This document shows positions 34,985 to 46,500 of a DNA stretch of 64,000 nt, in pieces. Under the pieces are notes generated by a model. It saw only the letters and a list, made by a program, of their open reading frames with translations. It was not told the DNA's origin and did no database searches. The position numbers and the translations under genes are program-made. Location: positions 1,488,001 to 1,552,000 of the forward strand of contig OX596340.1 of the NCBI GenBank assembly GCA_951394405.1. Direction: 5' to 3'. How positions within the stretch are numbered: position 1 is the first letter of the stretch; every line of letters begins with the position of its first letter. Source of the stretch: Coprinellus micaceus (Eukaryota; Basidiomycota; Agaricomycetes; Agaricales; Psathyrellaceae).

Positions 34985-37019
34985 ATGGACGAAGATCGCC
35001 CAGGCGCAGCCACAGCCCGCTCATACCATCCAACACCCGCGGACATGTCGTCGTCGTGCGCATCGACTTCTGGTACACACCTCAAACGAGCGGCGTCTGA
35101 GTTGACCTTTGAAAGCGATGGCCAGCCCATGAGGAAGCGATTGAAGGAGGATAGCGGTCTGGATACGCATATGCTCGTGGAGCCGGAGCAGTCGAGGGAC
35201 TCGAAGATTGCGGACCACCTGAGCGAGGAACTGCAGTGTGGCTGCTGCTCGGAGCTCGTGTATCGGCCTGTGCTTGTCATGCCCTGTCAACATTTCTTCT
35301 GTGGGAGGTCAGTGGACGAGTCCCTCATCCCTCTTGTCCTTTCGACCTGTCTGACTCGCTCTGTCTGCTTGTGACCATACAGCTGCTGCACACTCTGGAT
35401 TCGGGTAAGTCTCCCGCCACCCTGAGTCATCGCCTTGGCTGCCCGCTGCCCGGTCTGCGCAGGCGCCGGGCTTCCGACCTCCGATGGGGCAGGAGGCGGC
35501 TTAGCCAACTGTTTACCAAAATATAATTACTGGAGTGCTGACGTTTGCTTTGGTTTCATAGAATGGGGGGACAAACTGTCCTGCGTGCAGAGGGACCTCA
35601 ACAGTTGTCACACCCTTCAGAGCTCTGCAGGGCGTCGTGGACACGCTTCTCCGGCTTGCCCCCGAGAAAGCACGCACAGAGCGTGAGCGACAGCAAGCAG
35701 ACGAAATCTACACTGCTGGGACTATTCTACGGGTGGGTCGTTCGTGTTCTCCAGCATGCGTTTCACGTTATCTAACTGCTCGATATCTCTGATTAGATTC
35801 CTTCACCAAAGGAGCCGTCACCCGAACCCAATTTGGCCCAGAACCCCGACCTCGCATACCCTTGCCCCCATTGCCCTGTTGATAATCCTCATGGGTGGAG
35901 ATGTGCTCACCCCATACCCGATCCTGCGGCGGATATGGAACGCGCCTGGCATCTTGAACAGGGTAATCCCCCGGGCCATGGCGCGTGCGCTAATTGGTAC
36001 GTGTTTGTCCCCGCTTCTTGGGAGCTCCACGCTAATAATGACGATTCCCTTGCAGCGACAACATTCTGGCACTCGAGGCTCCGAATACCACCAAGTGTGA
36101 CTTCTGTCAACTGCACTTCTGTGGAATCAACATTCCAGGTCGTTGCTCAGCTGTCCCAGTGCCGTTGCAACACCCTCATGGCTTTGCGAATATCCCGGAC
36201 CTCATCGAGTCATCAGAGATTTACGATTCGTTTGAAGGCAACACGTACGAAGTAGAACTCGTCTTTGATTACCTCAGGAACAACAACATTTCACCACGAC
36301 ATATCTATCGCTCGGTACGCGTGCAAGTCCCTTGCTTGCTGTGCTGTAGCTGATGCCACCCTCTGGCAGATTATTGCCTACTTACAGCAACAACCTCGAA
36401 CCTTCATTCCACTGATAGAATCTGATGTCTTCAGTGAAATCCATGGCGGCGGCCCTACCCCTCAAGGGCCCTTCAACCGTATCTGTAGAGCATGTGCCTC
36501 TGACGTCCTTCTCTGGGGCTTGAAAGATTGGTGGATAAGAGAACGCAGAAATGGGCTCCTAGACCAAGCCGTTCTTTTACGGCCCGACTGTGCTCAAGGC
36601 TCCCAGTGCCCCCGACAGAAGGATGCGGGGCATGCAAGAGAATGTAAGCCTTACCCAACGATAATATTGAGTGCTCGCTGACCTCCAATCTAGTTAACCA
36701 TGTTATCGCTCCGTCTCAAGACTCAGGTGCTCCTGTTGGATCACCTTCACCATCTCCTGGTGTTGGCCCTAGTTCCTCGGCGGCACCTGTCCCTGCACCA
36801 TTGGCTGCAGCCTCATCGATCGATGCTGTCGCGAACCTTATATTGCCTCAAACTCAGCCTACAGGGTCATCTCAGCAACTTCGCAACATGTCAACTTTAT
36901 CGTTCCTTCTGAATGCCGCGGATGTTGAAGAGGCTGCCTCCCTACCGACTATTGCCCAAGTTCTGCAAGCATCGTCTGCTTCCGACATACGAGAGGCTAT
37001 CGACGCGTATACTTCGTGA
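34985..37019 (+). CDS. CHFR-type RING E3 ubiquitin ligase without FHA domain
   Basis: Probable E3 ubiquitin ligase related to the mitotic checkpoint protein CHFR. Seven exons: 34985-35307, 35383-35404 (22 nt), 35562-35732, 35797-35996, 36056-36314, 36370-36643 and 36694-37019, giving 524 aa. The RING starts at Cys85: CGCCSELVYRPVLVMPCQHF, then FCGSCCTLWIRNGGTNCPAC. A second Cys-rich region typical of CHFR follows: CPHCP, HGACANCDNILALEAP, KCDFCQLHFCGINIPGRC, and RICRACASDVLLWGLKDWWI then RERR. Animal CHFR and yeast Dma1/2 carry an N-terminal FHA domain; here the ~80 residues before the RING are short, charged and lack FHA motifs. The C-terminal ~120 residues are Ser/Pro/Ala-rich. The 157-nt second intron is the longest in the gene. 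Confidence 0.88.
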
Positions 37020-39309
37020 TTGGTCTGTGTCGCCCCATACCCTCCTTTCCTCCCATTGCATCTTCTCATCGTCCCATACCTTCTCACTCGAACGTTCTTT
37101 TTTCTCCTTCCCTCTATCTCCCGCATCCATCACCCCTCTGTGTTCTTTCCTCTGCGATGACCTGTTATGACCTCTTCCCCTCCATTATCTGTATATATAG
37201 CCATTGCATCGCGTGCATTTCTGTAGTTCTCCTATTTCTTCCAGCTCTCAACCTCTCGTTTCACTTTCTCATTACATATCCTGCCCTCGCCCAGATTGGC
37301 ATTTGGTTGTACATATCCTGCCTTGGCTCGTCTCATACATATTAATTCACCACTCCGTTAATTTGTCCCTTGCCCCTACACCCACCTGCTTCTCTATCAT
37401 AATTTGTCGCGTGCTTCCCCTTCTCTCGTTTCAACCTTCTTTGGTCGTTGGACCTACGCGACGCCAGTTACAGACCGTCAGCCTGTCAGCGGTACCTGGG
37501 CTAGACTTTCTCCCGTGTGCGCTGGGCTTGTCGATAACCGACTCGGTTCCGACGCTGCTTATTGCGATGGCGACCGTATTGGTTATCAAGAGTTACCGTA
37601 TGGTTCAATAGTGTTTGGAGTGATGGGAAGGCGTCATCAGGCTACAGTTGAGCTCTCCAAATTCTGGAAGGTAGTGGCAGCCTGTGGCAGCTCACGGCCA
37701 GATGCTAGGGGGTGAGTGGGTTCCGCGGCAAAACAATCGTCTACCATCAGAAAAACTGCAGTGCGCATGTCGTGCACTACCACGAGAACTTGACTGACAG
37801 AGGTACAAAACCAGAGCGTGAGACAGGCAGGAGATACTTGATAAGTAAGTAAGGAGTCTCGTACCTGGTTATGTTATGCAGGATCGAGATTCACGAGCTC
37901 CTCATGGATCCATTGCTTACCGCTTCTACTTGTCTCATACCTTCGCAGTGGTGAGAGATGTCGCGCGTGGCATTCTCACTGGGAGATTCATCTCCTTGGT
38001 TTTCCCGTAATAGGTGTGTACCCATGCAAGAGCCTGTGCCCGCTGCACTTGGCTGCCCTTAACCAGGAAACTCCGCTGCAGTGCTGAGAGGAAGGCGGCC
38101 AAGGCCAGGTGGCGTGTTGGAGCTGTGCGCTGGGTATCGCATGTCTGGCTTCGCGCGACCGGAGCGGCTCAAGAGATGCATGTCGGTTCAAGGTCAAGTC
38201 GATGTCCCGTATATTCCCCTTTGCCAGGACAGTGTGGTATGTGCCGTAAGGCGCCTCTGTTACGGCGAACCGATGCAGAACGGTCTTGGGGCGTAATGTA
38301 CTCCCCCAACCACATATAAACGTCCCTACCTCCAAAGCAACGAGATCCACTATTCGGACACATACTAGTACACCGTGACGACGACGGGAGCTGTATAAGA
38401 ACCACTTTCGTCCATTTCGGCAATTGCCGGCGTGGGCTCGAATGGGCGCTTAAAATTAGGGGCATATTCCCTGATCCTTACCTAAGAGTCAACCGCCGGA
38501 GATAGCTGGAGGTACCGGCGCCTCGAGGTTCTAGATATTCTTGTACCAGCTTGTACCTTGGCGCCATGCACACGCTGATGAGATGAATGAAGCGTTGCCC
38601 TGGTCGCGGAACGTTCCACAATAGAAATGATGGTCGGTGGGAGCCTTGTGAGAATGCGCCTCCCCACTTCTCAAGTCGCCTAGTGCTTCTCATGGCAACT
38701 GTACTCGCACGCAAGCGCAGTTAGGGGTATAAAGAGCATGATGTGGCGACGAGGCCATCGCGTTCCCTCGCGTTCTCTGTTTCTTTGACACGATGATCGC
38801 CATGGTGTAGCATGGCGTACAGAGCTGTACAGAGTTTGGGCATTGGTGACCGTATCTCGGCTGCGGAATGATATGGGCGAATCTGGGAGGTCGTGGAACG
38901 GCGCTCCCAGCAGATCGCAGCACCACTGGACGTAATCCCACCGACCGCGTGTAGAAAGGGAAGAACATATTGCGATTTTGAGCTTTCAATTAAACCCAGC
39001 TACAAGAACAATTAGAAACCGGTTTCCGACGATCGCTCTGAGCACCGTTCAAATAGACAGAGAAAAGGGACGAGGAAAGAGAGAGGAATGACAACAAAGA
39101 GCATGTGCAATGAAAGCAGAGAAGAAGAAAAGTGTGACTATAACGTACTATACAAACATCCGCACGGAAACTCTTTAGATAGAAGCAAAAAGAACAGCTG
39201 AGATACAAAAGAGAGAGGCAGGAGGAAGGGCTTGTGAGCAAAGAAAGCATCCGCCCGAATCCGAAAATAGGCAAGGCGAAACCCGCCCCATAGATCTGAC
39301 CGAGGACCG
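37020..39309. other. 2.3 kb convergent spacer without genes
   Basis: Lies between the stop codons of the RING gene (+) and the Kelch-BTB gene (-). The first ~400 bp are strongly C/T-rich, as in a 3' untranslated region. ORFs at 37204-37611 and 37404-37715 have no family and atypical composition. No repeat or RNA gene was recognised. Confidence 0.5.
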
Positions 39310-41676
39310 CTACAACTGCCTCCCACTCATCTCAGAGCTACTATACCCGCCGGCGTCTCGCGTCGTAGTTGCGGCACCCATCGTCCGCCACCTAGCATCC
39401 GAAGTGCCCCGAGGACGAGCGCCGCTGGAAGGGTCGGAGGATAGGTTGTGTGGGTAGTTGGAGGGTCCGGCGATGGGGGAGAGGATGTTCGAACCGGAGC
39501 CGCTGCCTGTACCATGGCTGCTTCCGGGATAATGCTGGTTGGGTGGTGGGGCGTTGGACCCTTCTGGGACTGTTCCGAGGGTGTTACTGTTGCTGTTGCT
39601 CCTCGTTGTGCGGGAGGGACGCTTTTGGGTATATGACATGACCGTTTTTAGCGCTCTACAAGTATCCCGGTATGTCAGCGATGCGAACTCAGTGCGAAGC
39701 GGAGATAGGATCATACCGAATCTGCAGACTGCGACAGCTGCAAAGTGTAGCAACCTCGTATACGCCCACGGACGTTGAGTTGGACAACGACCTATGCATA
39801 GCGTGCTTCACCAAGCTCTCCAGATGTGGTAGTTTATAGTTGATCGAGAGGATCAGCAACTGGTTGAGCACCGTCGGCGCATGCTGGAGGGGGGTAATCA
39901 AGGATAGCGAGTACAGGTACTGTACAAGCGCCAGCGCAATGGGGTATGGTTCCGACACGACCATCTGCCGTGGGGTCAGCCGTGGGTCCAGCCTAGGCTC
40001 TTCAAAGCTCATTGATCCCGGGACGTCAGGCAGGCCAACGTGCATGGGTGAGTGGGGAAGGTTGTTGAGGGACTTGGCAGCTGTCTTGAGCAACCCGAGC
40101 CTCTGCTCCTTGAACCACGGCCACCGGTCTTCCAGAATTTTTCTCGAACATGGTATCCTGCGGCCGTCTTCGCAGATGATTTCGAAGTCCGTGAGGACCT
40201 TCTCCTCCAGCCCAGCCAGTCCAAGTTCCTGCATCCGGACGTCGAGCTTGAGGAACGGCGCTTGATAGATACCGAATGCCTCTAGGTCAACTATCGCGAC
40301 GTGGTCCCAGCTGAGGAGGCGCCTATTGTAGTCATCGACGAGGTTTCCGTTTCGGTTGCCAAAGATCATGAATTTGTTGGCCTCTGCCCAAATGCACCCT
40401 CGGAACCACGACCCATGTTCCAATGCTTTGCCTGGATCTATACGCGACCATGTCATGTCGTTCAAATTGAGTACCCAGATCGAGTATGACTGGTAGCTGT
40501 GTGCGAGGTATGTGCCGGCGATGATGAGGTAAGATCCTAGGATGGCGCCAGTGGGGAATCGGAGACCCGGAGGGAACGCAGAGCCGTTCATGGCGGACGA
40601 ACGGTCTTGGATGGTGAAATCGACATCAGGAAGAGGGGAGAAGACTTCGAGTTCTCGTTTCACGTCGGTGAACTAAATCAGGTTAGATCAGAGCACGGGA
40701 GTCGGGGCTGTCAGGCTTACATTATAGTTGCTGTAGAGATAAATGTCACTCGGGTGGTCTTCATTCGGGGCGGAGGAGTAGGGGAGGTGGACGAGGCTTT
40801 GAGAGGATGTTACGTCCGCCGAGGGCTTGGAATCGTTATTTGGGTGGAACCTGGAACCTGGTGGTCCTAATGTTGACGACGCATAGCCCGCTTTAAGTTC
40901 GTCCTGTGGGGAACGGACGACGATGGGAGACGAGACAGCGACACTTCGATACGTTCCACAGTGCCGTGGGTAATCCCTCCGTTGTACCCATGTCCTGCTC
41001 ACGAGATCGTACACGCAGACGTCGTCGAGCCACGTATTGAAGAAGTCTTGACCACCAATGACGAAGAGTCGGTCTGCTGTAATCGAAGAGAGGTGGGCGT
41101 ATCGTGCACGAGGGATCATCGTTTCTGGCGTGGTGAATGGTATAGGTTCTTCTGGGAGCCAGTGCCCGGTTCTGAGGTTGAAGAAGCGAACATCGTTGAG
41201 GACACAGAGTTCGTCTGGGTTTTGTGAGTTGGGTTGGTTGCTCATCCCCCCAAAGATGACCAAGTGGTTATCCCCTGCAATACGGTGAGTCGTAGAGTGC
41301 AGGACAGTTTGAATAACTCACAGGCATCGGCACTGTGAAAGTATCTTGGTTGGGGGACATCGTCGCCAGGGGAAACATGTATACGGTCCCATATGCATGT
41401 CTCGAGATCAAAGACGTAGAGGTCAGAGACCATCCGCCTCTCTGTTACGAGACGACCTCCCTAGAGCCAATTTGGTCTCAACAAGCACAGAGAATGGAGA
41501 AACGGAGCGCTCACAAAGAGGTACATCTTTGACCCCACCACCGTCGTCGAAGCGCCCTAAGATGATTGTCAAGAACGATCCTGGAGTGTGTATTGGCAAC
41601 ATACGACAAGCTTGGCTGGAACATCTCCTGCCGTTGACCTGCAATAGGTGGTGAGATCATAGATGGAGTGCAGCAT
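39310..41676 (-). CDS. Kelch-repeat and BTB protein (LZTR1/Ral2-like)
   Basis: Six exons, 41676-41605, 41556-41515, 41460-41322, 41274-40721, 40672-39717 and 39655-39310, give 702 aa. The N-terminal half has kelch-type blades: KLVGASTTVVGSKMYLFGGR, VSDLYVFDLETCIWDRI, HLVIFGGMSNQ, RLFVIGGQDFF and WLDDVCVYDLVSRTW. The middle contains a divergent BTB-like segment (DFEIICEDGRRIPCSRKIL) and helices ending VYEVATLCSCRSLQIR. The last ~120 residues are Ser/Gly/Pro-rich. This order resembles LZTR1 and fission yeast Ral2, which act in Ras signalling or as Cul3 adaptors; that role is inference. The first two introns are short (48 and 54 nt) and exon 2 is 42 nt. The start codon is 99 bp from that of PDX3 on the other strand. 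Confidence 0.83.
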
Positions 41677-41747
41677 GGCGAAGGTTATGAGCAAAACGCT
41701 GCTTCGCTGGGAACGTTGCCTGTGATCTTCAAGAACCTCGCACAAAC

Positions 41748-41759
41748 CCCTAATTAGGG
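41748..41759. promoter_or_regulatory. CCCTAATTAGGG palindrome in the Kelch-BTB/PDX3 shared promoter
   Basis: A perfect 12-bp palindrome made of two telomere-type hexamers facing each other, inside the 99 bp between two divergent start codons and 17 bp from the PDX3 ATG. TTAGGG/AACCCTA elements bind Tbf1-class Myb factors in yeasts; that such a factor binds here is inference. Confidence 0.55.
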
Positions 41760-41775
41760 TTAGCCTCCTAGAGTC

Positions 41776-42560
41776 ATGATCTCTCGCCGTCTCCCGCCTT
41801 TTACTTCACGTTGGATTCGGGCCTTCAGCATGTCGGACAAGACGATTATCTCCCAGCCCGACCCCCATAAGATTAAGGTCCTCCAGCACCAGCAGTATGT
41901 GACCGTTGAGCACATCGCCCCCGCGACATCACCCTCGGACCCCCTCGATCTGTTCCGAGCATGGTTCACAGAAGCTGTTCAGAAGAACGTCCAAGAACCC
42001 GATGCGGTGACCCTGGCGACTGCTACAGCTCAAGGGATCCCGTCGGCCCGTGTCGTATTGTTCAAGGAGGCGGACGAGCAGGGCTTCATCTTCTTCACCA
42101 ACTACACCTCCCGGAAATCGAAAGAACTCACAGAGAACCCGAACGCCGCCCTTGCGTTCTACTGGAGGGAGATCCACCGATCTGTGCGTGCTGTAGGGCG
42201 CGTCGAGAAGCTTACTCCCGAGGAGAATGAGAAATACTTCCACAGTCGTCCAGTCGCGAGTCAGTTGGGTGCTTGGGCGAGCAAGCAGAGTTCAGTCATT
42301 GAGGAGGGCACCCTGGAGGAGCGATTGAAGAAGGTCACAGAGAAGTATGGGGACGGTGTCCCTGCCCCACCATTCTGGGGTGGCTGGAGGATCATTCCGA
42401 GGTGTGTACCCCGAGCTCATTCGAGTGTTGAGCTGGTCTTACGTTCCCGCACAGTGAGGTCGAATTTTGGCTAGGAAAGCCTGCACGACTCCACGACCGA
42501 GTGCACTATGTTCGCGCCAACAACGCAGAGGCTTGGAGAGTCGAGCGATTGTCCCCCTAG
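41776..42560 (+). CDS. PDX3: Pyridoxamine 5'-phosphate oxidase
   Basis: FMN enzyme that oxidises pyridoxamine- or pyridoxine-5'-phosphate to pyridoxal 5'-phosphate (vitamin B6 pathway). Two exons, 41776-42401 and 42455-42560, give 243 aa, the usual length. Family blocks seen: DPLDLFRAWFTEAVQ, EPDAVTLATATAQGIPSARV, the FMN-binding FIFFTNYTSRKSKELTENP, ALAFYWREIHRSVRAVGRVE, RPVASQLGAWASKQSS, FWGGWRIIPSEVEFWLGKPA and the C-terminal RLSP. The first ~18 residues (MISRRLPPFTSRW) are basic with no acids and could be a mitochondrial presequence. The in-frame ATG at 41830 (MSDKTII) would give a cytosolic form, so two start sites could serve two compartments. Confidence 0.94.
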
Positions 42561-42640
42561 ATATTTCGAGTGTGACGTCAATGTAATTGAGTTGGGACGG
42601 ATTTGATGGCGGCTCTGCGCTCACGTTGCTCTCGACCGCC

Positions 42641-43194
42641 ATGCTCTCCCAACTTTCCCGACGCGTTCTACTCCAGCAAGCGTCAAGACCAGCTTTGAGG
42701 TCAGCTCCACGGAGACATGCACACCAGGATCTCCAGAGGGGTCCTGGGTCGGAGCCAGTAGAACCGCCCAAGGATTTCCGACCATCCTGGGTGTATGGGC
42801 TGTCTCGGTTGGGGTCGTACGGCTTGATTCCCAGTACGTCGCAAAGCGCTACGAAATCAACTTCGGCAATTGATATGTGAAACCCACAGTCGTTGGACTT
42901 TATGCCATCTTCGAATATGACTGGGGAGACCACGAGCATGTTTTCATGCCGGTGAGTTTCTAGAGTTCTATGTTCGAAGTTTCCTTGCTCATGTATTCTC
43001 AGCCCCGGAGGTGGCTAGCGAGGGCCAAACAGAACTTCTTCACACTCTCCCCCGAGGAGGAGCGCATGCTGAACGCCCCGGTCGTCGAAATGCGCGTGAG
43101 ACGACTGCCACCAGGAACAGTGCTTGACCTCAGTTCCCCTCCGATAAACCCTCCCAGAGGTCCCAGGCCCTCTGAAAACTCGGAGCTATCATAG
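42641..43194 (+). CDS. Small mitochondrial-type single-pass membrane protein, function unknown
   Basis: Three exons, 42641-42833, 42890-42951 and 43003-43194, give 148 aa. I do not recognise the family with certainty. The N-terminal ~25 residues (MLSQLSRRVLLQQASRPALR) have five Arg and no acids, a good mitochondrial presequence. A single hydrophobic segment (YGLIPIVGLYAIFEY) follows, then WGDHEHVFMPPRRWLARAKQ, then a proline-rich end. Such a layout fits a small subunit or assembly factor of a respiratory complex, but that is only a guess. It lies 80 bp downstream of the PDX3 stop on the same strand. Consistent phases at both introns and the even family-like composition support a real gene. 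Confidence 0.72.
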
Positions 43195-43505
43195 GACTGC
43201 TCGAACCCTTAGGCACCCATAAGGCCCTCTAAAACCACTTGATAATCGTCGAGAAGGTCTTGATCTGGTTGGGATGGTCTTTCAGCGGTGGCGACCCACA
43301 CAGCACCCTCACCCTATACACCATACCATGTACATATACTCTACTACCTAATACACTGTTACTACCTCACTCGCCCAGCCCTGGCTTGAAATTACCGCCC
43401 GAGGGAAAGAATTTCGCGGAGAAGCGCGTTTCGTCCACGTGACGCTCCCTAATCTCCCACCGCGCCGTTCATGGCCTGGTCTCGCACAACGTTCATGTTC
43501 CTGGC
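43195..43505. other. Intergenic, promoter of the Scm3-like gene
   Basis: About 310 bp between same-strand genes. No ORF of note and no repeat. Confidence 0.5.
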
Positions 43506-46500
43506 ATGCCGTCCATGGAATTCCAACAAAGAGGCATGGAGCCACCTCTGACGACGACCAGACAACCGTCGACCACGACATGGAAGGCGCCGCCCATGGA
43601 CAAGCCGCCTCTGGTCACACCTTCAGCCTCACCCCCGCCATCGAGGCCGTATCACCAGCACTCCGCGAGCACGACGTCGGGAACGCGACCTTGGCTTGGG
43701 CAGAGCGCGAGGGACCAACCTAGTCACCAGACAGGGCCGTCTTCAAGGTTTGGGAGCTCGTCGCCGTTCACCCATGCAAACCACAACAGAACATCAAGCT
43801 CGGTCCCGCCGCGACAGCAATCCCGGGCACCAAGTCGTGTTTCCTCAACGCCGAAGCCCGGAGGGTTCTTCAAATCCTCCACTCCTTCCTCTTCCTCCTC
43901 TGCTAGCTTTAGGCGCGGCTCCTCTGCCGCTGCATCATCGTCCTCGTCTCTGCGGTCATCGGTCTTCGGTAACAGGTTCCTGGGTGGTGGTCAGCCTGAG
44001 TTATCCGACGCGGACATCGAGAGGGAGCGCGAGGCGTCTCTTATGCGGCTGATGGGTGCGTGGACCTCGCTCGAAAAATATGTCAAAAGGCTGGACGAAG
44101 ACGATATTATTGACCTCGAGACGGGGAAGATTATCAAAGATAATGGGGTGTTGAAGAGCGCGCGGACGAAGCGTTTTGGGGCTGCTGACGAAGGGGAAGA
44201 AGCGGAGGAAGATGTAGAAGAGGACGAGGAGGACGAGTTTGATGACCAGCTGGATACTCTTGGGGACTTGGACCTGGATGACGAGGATGGTGAAGGGGAT
44301 GGAGGCTTGGAGATCCGGGTGCCCAACGCTCTGGTGCCACCCATGACGCCGAACGATGCACGATACGCGGAAGATCTCCAGACGTTCCTCGAGAAGGAGA
44401 AGCACATTGGAACGGAGCCAGAGGACGACCCTGACAACGACCACGCATTCGAGGAGTTATTGGACGAGACGGATGGCGGTGTGAGTTCGGAGGTTCATTC
44501 GGATGGGGTCTTTGGGTTGGACGACCAGGGCGATGACGGGACGGACTACTACGATGAACTTCTCCCAGTCGTGTCCGACTACCCAGGCCCTGAGGATACC
44601 GACTCCGAGGACGAACTCAACTGCAACTTTGTGGAGGACGAGGCGAGCATGATAATCCCTGTCGTGAAGGATGAAGGAGAACCTCAAGCTGTTATTGACC
44701 TCGACGACGACAGTGAAATTGAAATTATCGAACCACCGTTACCTCCGAAACCCAAGTCCGCTGGCCCTTCGAAAAAGCCTACAGAAAAACTAAAACCCGT
44801 ACAACTCTTTACCCCGCCCCACTCGAGGAGCTCTGCGCAAACACCGCTAGACGAAGAATACGCGACGCCACCTCCCGCTCCCGTGGATTTCGACCTCCCA
44901 GCCCCAGACGTATCCCCTGAAGTCCCCATCACCGCTACGAATTCCCTCTCCTCACTCCCACCTCCTCCATTCGCCAGGTCATCCACCTCCCCAAAGAAAC
45001 CCCAGTCGAGAATCTTCCCTACGCCATCCAAATCTTCGTCCCCCTTCGTATCGCAATCAAACCCAGCGACGGCTAAGAAGAGCAAGGAGGAGACTCAGTC
45101 CGTCCCTGTCCCCCCTCCAAGGAAGTTCAAGTTGAAGGCGGAGGTTGTGATTGAGAGGAGAACACCTATGCCCCAAACCAAGCCAGCCAAGGAGCCTCAC
45201 CCTCAGAGTTCTCTCAGGGCCGAGTCTATTGCCAAAAGCAAAGAGAAAGTCCTTAAATTGAAGGAGGTGGTCGATTCGGGTTCAGAAGTGGAAGAGGTTG
45301 TCAAGGGGCGCTCAGCGCCTCCGTCAGACGCGAAGAAGCCCAGGAAAGCGCCACTTTCGAAAGTCAAACCCCCCGCTGCTTCAGCGACGACCCCACCCCC
45401 TTCAAAGCCGAAGAAGAAAGTGAACAAGGAAGAGGAGAGTAGTTCGTCATCCAAGCCCAAGTCCTCCAGCAGTAGATCGAAAGCTGTACCCTCCCCCTCG
45501 TCCACGGATGTCGAAGAAGAGGTGGCCCCAGTCAATAAGGTTGCGGATGAATCGAGTCCGAGGAAGCGAAAGAGAAATGCATCAGCAGGTCCATCTACCC
45601 AACGAGACAGGTCTCCGGAGAAGAAGGTCAGTACGACCGCGTCGTCGTCCAAAGGGAAAGGTAGACATACCGAGGACGACTCAGACGTCGAAGAAGCGAG
45701 GGAGTCGTCTAAGAGTGGTATGTTCTGGACTATTTCATTACCCCCATTCGTTATATTGATCGACATGCCCTACTACTACAGCGAAAGCCGCACGGCGGAG
45801 CGTCCACGAACGATCCCCGCGTAAACGGAGGTCCAAGTCCCGCTCTAGAGTCCAGTCCTCGTCGAGTTCCTCGGAATCGGAACAAGAGCGAGATCGACGC
45901 GGGCGCGATCGTCGCTCTCCAGATACCCATCCTCACGACCACTACCACAACTCCCGCGCTGGGTCGTATATCCCACCTAACTTCCCGACGTATCCGCCTC
46001 CTCAACCATCACATCCCTTCCCGCCACACCAGCAAACACACCCGCAAGTTCAGCACAACCCACCCCCCTCCGCAAGCTCGGGACCGCCACACGCCTTCCC
46101 TGCATTCGACCCATCCCAGATGTACATGTTCACCCAGATGATGGCAGCAGCAATGACCTCTGGGCAGTGGGGCATGCCTCCTCCTATGGCATCAGGCCCT
46201 CCACCGCAACACCACCAATACCGCGACCCATCACACCCACCTTCCTCACCCTCGGTCCAATACCCCCAAGGCCCATTTACACCGACCCATCCCTTCCGTA
46301 GGTCGCATTCTCAAGGCCCTGGCGACACCTCTGGGCACAACATACCCCCGATGTACTCTACCCCGACCCACAATCACAGTTACAACCACCCCATGTACGC
46401 TCATGGAAGCATGCCCCAGTTCCCTGGGTATGCAATGAACCCGGACTTCTCAAGAGGGACGGCACCCCCTGATACGCCGGAGAGCGCGTTGGCGTCTTCA

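Noticed and set aside
41401..41560. Suspected frameshifts in the Kelch-BTB gene
   Set aside because: Careful re-reading of the reverse complement restores GASTTVVGSKMYLF and GGRLVTERRMVSD in one frame with normal introns.
43991..44448. Overlapping minus-strand ORFs rich in Ser
   Set aside because: Shadows of the acidic GAA/GAG-codon tract of the Scm3-like gene.
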